Positions 1-5,100 of a DNA stretch of 5,230 nucleotides are shown here, piece after piece (within the stretch, counting starts at the first letter, position 1; every line of letters begins with the position of its first letter). This DNA comes from JBHGBB01 sp041946755. GTDB lineage: Bacteria; UBP4; UBA4092; JAOAEQ01. The translations under genes were made by a program, and so were the position numbers. The stretch lies in the NCBI GenBank assembly GCA_041946755.1, contig JBHGBB010000236.1, positions 1-5,230 of the forward strand. The letters are read 5' to 3'. The notes beneath the pieces are model-generated. The model was not told where the DNA came from. It made no database searches and saw only the letters and a list, made by a program, of their open reading frames with translations.

Positions 1-1
1 G

Positions 2-34
2 AATCAGATTGGCAGCCTGCCAATCTGATTTTAT
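2..34. terminator. Strong hairpin, probable intrinsic terminator
   Basis: A perfect 14-bp inverted repeat, AATCAGATTGGCAG at 2-15 and CTGCCAATCTGATT at 17-30, is separated by one base and followed on the plus strand by TTTTAT. A GC-containing stem ending in a short T run fits a Rho-independent terminator for a rightward transcript arriving from outside the window. The stem is symmetric, so it might also act leftward, but the bases that would form the minus-strand T run lie outside the window. The site begins at the window edge, so its full extent is unknown. A dispersed palindromic repeat is the main alternative. Confidence 0.6.
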
Positions 35-147
35 AGAGTGTATATTGTAGTATTCGACGCCACTATAGTACCGCAGGTTGTTAACCTGCCCCTGTCTCCA
101 TTTTCTTAGAAACAGTGATATAATGCATATATAAATACCTAATCTTT
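35..147. other. Gene-free segment with a small hairpin
   Basis: No coding sequence is supported here. The segment holds one short inverted repeat, GCAGGTT at 73-79 and AACCTGC at 83-89, with a 3-base loop that is part of a GTTAAC palindrome. It has no T run and is a weak structure. The rest is AT-rich spacer between the hairpin at the window edge and the stop codon of the glycosyltransferase. Confidence 0.5.
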
Positions 148-1728
148 TTATTTATGCAAAAAACAGATGGCAGGCATGTCACCCCAAATCTGTTTTTTAT
201 AATAGACGGCATGACTTAATTGAAGCTCTAGTTTTTCTGATGAAGGCCTAACAAATAAAATCGAACTATCAACCGAATATTGAAGATTATTGATAATTTC
301 ATCGTCAGGAATATCGAATCGGTAAGGAGGAATATTCCATTCATAGGTTTGCCAACTATGCGGTGGAACCCGGTCGTAGAATAAGATAAAAATATGGGGT
401 GCCCCAAACTGTTGGGAAACAACTATCTCCTGATACTGTGGTTTAACCGTATCCAGATATGTTACCGCTTGTTTCCAGCCATAATCCCAAGCTGGCGCGC
501 TATATATGGGATACCGATAGAAATATGCCATCAGTAACCAATCAATATTAGCTACTATAAGTATAATAATTACTATTGGTACAATAATATATTTATTTTG
601 TTTTGTACAAGCAAACGGTTTAAATTCCAAACATTTATTTAGCCCAATCGCTGCCATAATCGAAAATACCGGGAGTGCACAAATCGACCGTAACGCATGC
701 GGAATCCCTTCATTAGTTAAACTTGCGGGGATGGGAAATATAATCAGCCACCAGAATAAGAGGGTATCGAATTTAGTTCTTCGTTTCAATACCAAGTATA
801 ATCCGAAAACTAAAAATGGCAGTTCGAACAGATTTAACTCGCCACCGGCGAAATTATGCCGCAAATTTTTATCGCCATGAATAAATAGGAATGAAGGAGA
901 AAAATGGGAAAGATAATTGGTAATAAAGAGGCCGAATGTATCCCCAACTGAACGCTCCCCGTTAAAAATCGAGATGCGATTGAACCGTTCCTGGCTTAAT
1001 GCGGTTGAACTATAACTAAACCAGAGTAGCGGTATCAGAATAACTATCAGAACACAGAGAGCGATGAATAAACTCGATTTCGGTTGGCCGCTAAGCTCTT
1101 TCCGATAGAAGACAATCAATCCGAGGAGTAATAACGGAATAAAAACTTTAGCGATATCATAGGTATATAAACTCAGCCCGAAAATCGCCAGACTCAAAAT
1201 CAGCCACCAGTTAAGTTTAGTACCGGGTTTTTCAACCGCTCTCATCCAGCTATATAGACCGAAAACGACAAACAACGGCAATAATATCCCCTGATTCGCC
1301 CATCGTGAGAAAAAGAGATGCCAGGGAGTGATCGCAAGAATCAATGCTGCAATATATCCGGCTCGCTGCGAATATACCCTAGCAACTAATAGATAAGTAC
1401 CTAAAATCGTAAGAATACCGGCTATAGCGAATGGTAACCGGGTAGCGAATTCGGTTAATCCAAAAATCGCTATAGAAGGAATAATCAGATAGGTTGGTAA
1501 TGCTGAATTATATACCCGAAACTCGCGAGTAAAGATGGGTAGGAACCGATTATCGATGTCCCTACCCGATTCTAATAGACAATACGCATTATATCCTTTC
1601 GATGCTTCATCTCGAAAGAAACCTGATGGCACCGACCCGAGTTGGTATAGCCGCAATACTCCGGCAATAACCAAAATCCAGAATATTGGTGAACGAAGCA
1701 GCTTAAGGATACATTTCACATTTAGCAT
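148..1728 (-). CDS. PMT/ArnT-like membrane glycosyltransferase (GT-C fold)
   Basis: This 526-residue polytopic inner-membrane protein looks like a PMT_2/ArnT-type glycosyltransferase, which transfers a sugar from a polyprenyl-phosphate donor to a lipid, glycan or protein on the outer face of the membrane. A first membrane segment (about 14-30) is followed by a loop with FFRDEA at 37-42; the adjacent Asp40-Glu41 fits the catalytic acidic pair of GT-C enzymes. About ten more hydrophobic segments follow between residues 80 and 400. GDKNLRHNFAGG at 285-296 and PHALRS at 343-348 resemble conserved external-loop and membrane-edge motifs of the family. Residues 401-526 form a soluble C-terminal domain. 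The donor and acceptor cannot be told from sequence. The ATG lies inside a heptameric repeat and has no Shine-Dalgarno sequence, so the start is somewhat uncertain, but little room exists downstream because the first membrane segment begins soon. It follows pta by 58 bp on the same strand and may be cotranscribed. The final codons overlap a hairpin. Confidence 0.85.
   Translation of the reverse strand: MLNVKCILKLLRSPIFWILVIAGVLRLYQLGSVPSGFFRDEASKGYNAYCLLESGRDIDNRFLPIFTREFRVYNSALPTYLIIPSIAIFGLTEFATRLPFAIAGILTILGTYLLVARVYSQRAGYIAALILAITPWHLFFSRWANQGILLPLFVVFGLYSWMRAVEKPGTKLNWWLILSLAIFGLSLYTYDIAKVFIPLLLLGLIVFYRKELSGQPKSSLFIALCVLIVILIPLLWFSYSSTALSQERFNRISIFNGERSVGDTFGLFITNYLSHFSPSFLFIHGDKNLRHNFAGGELNLFELPFLVFGLYLVLKRRTKFDTLLFWWLIIFPIPASLTNEGIPHALRSICALPVFSIMAAIGLNKCLEFKPFACTKQNKYIIVPIVIIILIVANIDWLLMAYFYRYPIYSAPAWDYGWKQAVTYLDTVKPQYQEIVVSQQFGAPHIFILFYDRVPPHSWQTYEWNIPPYRFDIPDDEIINNLQYSVDSSILFVRPSSEKLELQLSHAVYYKKQIWGDMPAICFLHK
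158..198 (-). terminator. Hairpin terminator overlapping the 3' end of the glycosyltransferase gene
   Basis: AAAAAACAGAT at 158-168 pairs perfectly with ATCTGTTTTTT at 188-198 (11 bp, 19-base loop). Read on the minus strand, the structure ends in six Ts, as an intrinsic terminator would, and it is nearly symmetric, so it may stop transcription both ways. It lies inside the last codons of the glycosyltransferase, only 8 bp before the stop codon's outermost three bases at 148-150. It would end the leftward rsmD-coaD-pta-glycosyltransferase block. The stem is AT-rich and the loop is long, so efficiency is uncertain. Confidence 0.5.
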
Positions 1729-1768
1729 TTAGCATTTAGGTCGAATCGACCTAATTTTGCATTTTGCA
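1714..1768. repeat. Heptameric tandem array flanking a 19-bp palindrome
   Basis: Read on the plus strand, 7-nt units start at 1714 (TTTCACA), 1721 (TTTAGCA), 1728 (TTTAGCA) and 1735 (TTTAGGT, degenerate). After an interruption, two units TTTTGCA follow at 1755 and 1762. The interruption is a perfect palindrome, TTAGGTCGA-A-TCGACCTAA, at 1736-1754. The array fills most of the gap between pta and the glycosyltransferase and runs into the latter's first five codons, so on the coding strand ATG recurs every 7 nt in changing frames. The palindrome has no T run after it on the minus strand, so it is not a typical terminator; a protein-binding site or a processed mRNA hairpin is possible. Confidence 0.7.
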
Positions 1769-1786
1769 CTGAGAGTTTTCGCTTTA

Positions 1787-2782
1787 TTACCCTTGCGCTT
1801 CAACCGCGGTAATCGCAATAACGTTCGCGATATCATCAGCATTACAGCCGCGGGATAAATCGTTCGCCGGTTTCGCTAATCCTTGTAGTAGCGGACCTAA
1901 AGCCTGCGCTTTCGCCAACCGTTCGGTTAACTTATAACAGATATTTCCCGCATCGAGATCGGGGAAGATTAACACATTCGCTTTCCCACCGACCGGACTG
2001 CCCGGACATTTTTTCGCCGCCACCTTAGCAATTAGTGCGGAATCGCCCTGCATTTCACCGTCAACCAATAGATTCGGCGCTTTCTGTTTAACCAGTTCAG
2101 TCGCTTTTTTGACTTTATCTACTTTCGGATGCGATGCACTGCCATAAGTCGAGAAGGATAACATCGCTACTCTCGGTTCACCGCCAACCAATAATGATTT
2201 CATTTTCGCTGCTGAAATCGCAATATCCGCCAACTGTTCTGCCGTGGGATCTGGAACAACACCCGCATCGGAATATACTAATACCCCTTCTTCACCGAAC
2301 GTCGGTTCCGGTAGTATCATAATGAAGAAACTCGATACCGTAGCAATTCCCGGTGCGGTTTTTATGATCTGGATTCCGGCTCGTAGTACATTTGCAGTAG
2401 TGTTTACCGCACCGGCTACTGAACCGTCAGCGGCACCTTGATTGACCATCATCGCACCGAAAAACAATGGATCTAGAAGAACCTTTTTCGCCTGGTCTGG
2501 GGTTACCCCTTTAGCTTTCCGCCATTCGTAGAAGATATTGGAATAGGTATCCAGTTTTTCCGATGTCGCCGGATTGATTATCGGTAATCCGCTGATATCG
2601 GCTTTCTCTTTTTCCGCAACCTGCTTGATTTTCGATTCATCGCCGAGCAGAATTATCTTAGCGATTTTCTCCGATTTTACTTTCGCCGCCGCAACTACCA
2701 TGCGGGGGTCTTCCGCTTCCGGAAGAACAACTATTTTAGGGGTAGATTTAGCTTTATTGATGATTTTTTCCATCAACGTCAT
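1787..2782 (-). CDS. pta: Phosphate acetyltransferase (phosphotransacetylase)
   Basis: A 331-residue cytoplasmic enzyme that interconverts acetyl-CoA plus phosphate with acetyl phosphate plus CoA, the first step of acetate/ATP formation with acetate kinase, or acetate activation in reverse. Length matches the short single-domain Pta type, without the N-terminal regulatory domains of the long E. coli form. Residues known to be important in the Methanosarcina enzyme are present with a one-residue offset: Arg88 (YEWRKAKG), Arg134 (NVLRAG), Ser310-Arg311 (NDLSRGC) and Asp317. The family segments SPVGGKANVLIFPDL (262-276) and GPLLQGLAKPANDLSRG (296-312) are clear. The ATG overlaps the coaD stop codon as ATGA, and AAGGAG lies 11 nt upstream within the coaD end, which supports this start over the Met at codon 4. 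No acetate kinase gene is in the window. Phosphate butyryltransferase is a related alternative, but the motifs favour Pta. Confidence 0.95.
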   Translation of the reverse strand: MTLMEKIINKAKSTPKIVVLPEAEDPRMVVAAAKVKSEKIAKIILLGDESKIKQVAEKEKADISGLPIINPATSEKLDTYSNIFYEWRKAKGVTPDQAKKVLLDPLFFGAMMVNQGAADGSVAGAVNTTANVLRAGIQIIKTAPGIATVSSFFIMILPEPTFGEEGVLVYSDAGVVPDPTAEQLADIAISAAKMKSLLVGGEPRVAMLSFSTYGSASHPKVDKVKKATELVKQKAPNLLVDGEMQGDSALIAKVAAKKCPGSPVGGKANVLIFPDLDAGNICYKLTERLAKAQALGPLLQGLAKPANDLSRGCNADDIANVIAITAVEAQG

Positions 2783-3276
2783 ACTGATTTTTTCTCCTTT
2801 TTGAATTTTTTATTAAGCTCGATTTCTATTTGCGGTGGTACCAACCCTTTTACCGACCCGCCGAGATGAACGATTTCTTTCACTAACCGGGAAGAGAGAT
2901 AAGAATACTCTTCACTCGGCATCATGAAAATCGTTTCGATATCCGGAGCTAACCGCCGGTTCATTAACGCCATCTGGAATTCATATTCGAAATCCGACAC
3001 CGCTCTTAATCCTCGAATAATCATTTTCGCGTTCCGTTTAATGCAGTAATTAACTAATAATCCATCGAAATCTTCTACCATCACTCCGGGGACATGTTTC
3101 AACGCATCTTTCGCCATTTTTATTCGCTCTTGGATAGTAAACAACGGCCCTTTTTCGGGATTATGGGCGATAGCGAGGATAATCTTATCGTAGAATCGTA
3201 ATCCGCGTTTGACCAAATCGATATGGGCATTGGTGATAGGATCGAAGGTACCGGGATAAACCGCGATTTGTTTCAT
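2779..3276 (-). CDS. coaD: Phosphopantetheine adenylyltransferase
   Basis: A 165-residue cytoplasmic enzyme that joins ATP and 4'-phosphopantetheine to give dephospho-CoA and pyrophosphate, the penultimate step of coenzyme A synthesis. Numbering matches E. coli CoaD closely: YPGTFDPITNAHID at 7-20 (nucleotidyltransferase motif, His18), Lys42 in NPEKGPLFT, Arg88 and Arg91 in RGLRAVSDFEYEFQMALMNR, and the C-terminal Ser128-Ser129 in YLSSRLVKE. Length is normal for the family. The usual T-x-G-H style motif (TNGH) reads TNAH, with Ala17 for Gly. The tail (KKFKKEKKSV) is very basic and carries the pta ribosome binding site in its codons. The gene sits 63 bp after rsmD on the same strand; that gap is filled by an inverted 8-nt repeat array. 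No Shine-Dalgarno sequence precedes the ATG. The start is secure because the family begins within a few residues of the YPGTFDP motif. Confidence 0.96.
   Translation of the reverse strand: MKQIAVYPGTFDPITNAHIDLVKRGLRFYDKIILAIAHNPEKGPLFTIQERIKMAKDALKHVPGVMVEDFDGLLVNYCIKRNAKMIIRGLRAVSDFEYEFQMALMNRRLAPDIETIFMMPSEEYSYLSSRLVKEIVHLGGSVKGLVPPQIEIELNKKFKKEKKSV
2794..2799 (-). promoter_or_regulatory. Shine-Dalgarno sequence of pta, inside the coaD 3' end
   Basis: The minus strand reads AAGGAG, 11 nt before the pta ATG at 2782 and 20 nt before the next in-frame ATG. It forms part of the Lys-Lys-Glu codons near the coaD C-terminus. With the ATGA overlap, it suggests pta is translated by reinitiation or coupling after coaD, and it decides the pta start. 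Confidence 0.75.
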
Positions 3277-3285
3277 AATTAACTT

Positions 3286-3350
3286 AAAAACCGAAAAACT
3301 AAAAAACCCAAAAATAAATGTTTTTCTGTTTTTCCGTTTTTATGTTTTTT
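3286..3350. repeat. Inverted pair of 8-nt-period arrays, hairpin-forming
   Basis: The left arm has four A-rich units starting exactly every 8 nt at 3286, 3294, 3302 and 3310 (AAAAAC plus two variable bases; the last is AAAAAT). The right arm has four GTTTTT units at 3320, 3328, 3336 and 3344. All units pair in register around one centre (paired coordinates sum to 6635), giving four short helices separated by 2-by-2 mismatches and a small loop at about 3316-3319. The array starts within the last codons and stop of rsmD and ends 9 nt before the coaD start. On the minus strand the right side is T-rich, so attenuation or weak termination between rsmD and coaD is possible but unproven. Confidence 0.75.
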
Positions 3351-3915
3351 GGTAAAAGGTTATAATAGTATCTCCGTATTTCTGCTGACGGAACCGAGTT
3401 ATATTCCGGATTATTTCCGGCATCTCGGTTTTCTTATGATGCTCTACTACGACTATCGCTTTTTCATTTAGCAGATTAGATTCGATTAACGCTGCTATCG
3501 TTGGAACCTCTAGCTCTTTCAGATACGGCGGATCGAGAAAAACCAGGTCGAATGCGGTTTTTTCTGACTTCTGACTCCTGACTTCTGACTTCTCTATTTT
3601 ATCTAAAACGGTTAATACTTCGCCTTTAATAACCTGCGTTGTGCTCTCAAATCCTAACGCAACGATATTTTCTTGAATAACCTTAATACTTCTCGAATCA
3701 TTATCAATAAAAACGGCAAATTGCGCGCCCCGACTTAACGCTTCCAATCCTAAATTACCGGTACCGGCGAAAATATCTAGAATCCGGGCGTTTATAACGG
3801 TTTCGCCTAAAATTGAGAAAACCGATTCTTTAACCCGGTCGGAAGTCGGCCGAACCTGCTGCCCGCGAACCGATTTAAGCCTTCTACTTTTAGCTATACC
3901 AGCGATAATCCGCAC
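3340..3915 (-). CDS. rsmD: 16S rRNA (guanine(966)-N2)-methyltransferase
   Basis: A 191-residue cytoplasmic SAM-dependent methyltransferase that modifies G966 (E. coli numbering) of 16S rRNA during 30S assembly. I place the start at GTG 3915: the protein then begins MRIIAG, the usual RsmD N-terminus, and AGGAGA lies 9 nt upstream. A longer frame from TTG at 3939 would read through that ribosome binding site. Family features in order: RPTSDRVKESVFSIL at 22-36, the SAM-binding motif DIFAGTGNLGLEALSRGA at 47-64, acidic FIDND at 69-73, and catalytic-type DPPY at 128-131 (FDLVFLDPPY). Residues about 108-118 (EKSEVRSQKSE) come from a heptameric DNA repeat and look like an insertion in the variable stretch before DPPY. 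It is first in the leftward gene block, followed by coaD, a common bacterial arrangement. Confidence 0.94.
   Translation of the reverse strand: MRIIAGIAKSRRLKSVRGQQVRPTSDRVKESVFSILGETVINARILDIFAGTGNLGLEALSRGAQFAVFIDNDSRSIKVIQENIVALGFESTTQVIKGEVLTVLDKIEKSEVRSQKSEKTAFDLVFLDPPYLKELEVPTIAALIESNLLNEKAIVVVEHHKKTEMPEIIRNITRFRQQKYGDTIITFYQKT
3563..3593. repeat. Heptameric tandem repeat inside rsmD
   Basis: Four 7-nt units lie in a row on the plus strand: TCTGACT at 3563, TCTGACT at 3570, CCTGACT at 3577 and TCTGACT at 3584, followed by a partial TCT. On the rsmD coding strand the unit is AGTCAGA. Because 7 is not a multiple of 3, successive units are read in different frames, giving the charged stretch around KSEVRSQKSE. 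The frame stays open across it and the DPPY motif follows in frame. It falls in a loop-like position, so the protein probably tolerates it. Confidence 0.85.
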
Positions 3916-3924
3916 AATGGTATC

Positions 3925-3930
3925 TCTCCT
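3925..3930 (-). promoter_or_regulatory. Shine-Dalgarno sequence of rsmD
   Basis: The minus strand reads AGGAGA, 9 nt before GTG at 3915. It decides between the GTG start, which gives the family N-terminus MRIIAG, and the longer TTG-initiated frame that would place this sequence inside the gene. Confidence 0.8.
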
Positions 3931-3942
3931 AAAAACCAAATT

Positions 3943-3971
3943 ATTTTACTCAATAATCCCTGTTTCCGCAA
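3943..3971 (-). promoter_or_regulatory. Probable sigma-70-type promoter for the rsmD block
   Basis: On the minus strand, TTGCGG (3971-3966) and TAAAAT (3948-3943) are separated by exactly 17 nt. Transcription would start roughly 20 nt before the rsmD ribosome binding site and GTG, a short normal leader. The match is by eye, and AT-rich intergenic DNA yields such matches by chance. Confidence 0.45.
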
Positions 3972-3991
3972 CTAAACATGTCAGTATTATC

Positions 3992-4021
3992 TTGACGAAC
4001 CTTAGCAAAATCAGGTATCTT
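3992..4021 (+). promoter_or_regulatory. Possible promoter for aroA
   Basis: TTGACG at 3992-3997 and TATCTT at 4016-4021 are 18 nt apart on the plus strand, pointing at aroA. The -35 box is good and the -10 box mediocre. The predicted leader of roughly 65-70 nt would include the heptameric array at 4035-4062. It is arranged back to back with the rsmD promoter candidate. Confidence 0.4.
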
Positions 4022-4031
4022 GTTATAACAA
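4020..4031. promoter_or_regulatory. 12-bp palindrome, possible operator
   Basis: TTGTTATAACAA is a perfect 12-bp palindrome that touches the candidate aroA -10 box in the divergent rsmD/aroA intergenic region. A dimeric regulator could bind there. No known operator consensus is recognised, and an AT-rich palindrome of this size can occur by chance. Confidence 0.3.
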
Positions 4032-4034
4032 ATC

Positions 4035-4062
4035 CGAATATCGAATATCGAAATTCGAAATA
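4035..4062. repeat. Heptameric tandem array upstream of aroA
   Basis: Four consecutive 7-nt units read CGAATAT (4035), CGAATAT (4042), CGAAATT (4049) and CGAAATA (4056). The array ends 33 nt before the aroA ATG, within its expected leader. It has the same period as the arrays at the glycosyltransferase start and in rsmD but an unrelated core word. Confidence 0.8.
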
Positions 4063-4095
4063 ATCAGACAAATTCCTAATATATTATTACTAAAA

Positions 4096-5100
4096 ATGGA
4101 AACCTTAATCATTAATCAGATAACCCATTCGATTTCAGGAGAAATAACGGTGCCGGGCGATAAATCCATTTCTCATCGGGCGATTATGTTCTCCGCGATT
4201 GCTGAAGGTACCGCTATTATTTCGGGATTCTTGAATAGTGAAGATTGTTTATGTACTGCTACTGCATTTAAGACTATGGGAATCGATATTGCGGGTTTAG
4301 GTACCGACCGAGTGATTGTACAAGGGAAAGGATTGTTTGGTCTAGAAGAACCGATGCAGGTACTCAACGCCGGGAATTCGGGAACGACGATGCGACTTAT
4401 TCTTGGTATCTTAGCGGGTCAGCATTTCTTTTCGATTCTCACCGGAGACCAATATCTCTGCCAGCGACCGATGAAACGGGTTATCGAACCGTTAACCTTA
4501 ATGGGCGCTAAAATATTAGGGCGGGATAATAATAATTATCCTCCGTTAGTTATCCGTGGCGGTGAACTCCGCGCCATTGAATATAAGCTACCGATCGCCA
4601 GTGCGCAAGTTAAGTCAGCGATTCTCCTTGCCGGATTATATGCACATGGTATCACCCGGGTTATTGAACCAGCTTCTTCCCGCGACCATACCGAACGCAT
4701 GCTGCGGTATCTCGGAGTAGAGCTTAATATCGATGAATTAACGATTAACATTAAAAGCGGACAGAAATTGATGGCGAAAGATTTAAATGTTCCGGGCGAT
4801 ATCTCATCTGCAGCTTTTTTTATCGCTGCTGCTTTACTGATACCTGATTCAAAATTAGTTATCCGTAATGTAGGTGTAAATCCTACCCGAATGGGATTAA
4901 TTAAGATTCTACAAGCTATGGGCGCCCAGATTCAGCTTGAAAACATAAATGATAATGGTCCGGAACCGGTAGCGGATATTGTTGTTTCTTATAGCCCATT
5001 AAAGGGAATCGAAATAGGCGGAGAAACCATCCCGACCTTAATCGATGAAATCCCGATATTCGCGGTAATTGCAACTCAGGCTGAGGGAAAGACTATCATT
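4096..5100 (+). CDS. aroA: 3-phosphoshikimate 1-carboxyvinyltransferase (EPSP synthase), 3' end replaced
   Basis: EPSP synthase moves the enolpyruvyl group of PEP onto shikimate 3-phosphate, the sixth step of the shikimate pathway to chorismate. Visible motifs are PGDKSISHRA at 20-29 (Lys23, Ser24, Arg28, substrate binding), NAGNSGTTMRL at 91-101 (PEP loop), QRPM at 123-126 (Arg124), ASAQVKSA at 168-175 (Gln171), SRDHTERML at 195-203, VPGDISSAAFF at 232-242, and LIDEIP at 315-320, where Asp317 is the catalytic acid position. The family normally continues after AEGKT at about residue 333 with a segment ending in RVKESDR, then His and Lys sites nearer residue 385-415, for roughly 430 residues. 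None of that is present: from about codon 336 the frame encodes a different protein. The frame is still open at the window end. As it stands this gene lacks essential C-terminal residues. The start fits the family N-terminus, but no Shine-Dalgarno sequence is seen. The gene is divergent from rsmD. Confidence 0.92.

Noticed and set aside
95..124. Rightward promoter with TATAAT at 119-124
   Set aside because: The -10 word is perfect but the best -35 word is poor, and it would drive transcription straight into the 3' end of the leftward glycosyltransferase, with no rightward gene following.
1714..1768. Intrinsic terminator after pta
   Set aside because: The 19-bp palindrome is not followed by a T run on the minus strand, and the glycosyltransferase starts only a few bases later.
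228..2804. Short open frames opposite or alongside the glycosyltransferase and pta genes (62-76 codons)
   Set aside because: They are antisense or out-of-frame shadows of well-supported genes with no recognisable domains.
3286..3593. CRISPR-like array
   Set aside because: The units are only 7-8 nt with 0-2 variable bases. There are no 20-50 nt repeats with unique spacers and no cas genes.
3340..3939. Longer rsmD frame from TTG at 3939 (199 residues)
   Set aside because: It would put the AGGAGA ribosome binding site inside the gene and add eight residues before MRIIAG, the usual family start. GTG at 3915 fits better.
4173..4751. Minus-strand open frames at 4173-4367 and 4536-4751
   Set aside because: They lie opposite the clearly conserved aroA reading frame, match no family I recognise and have no ribosome binding site.
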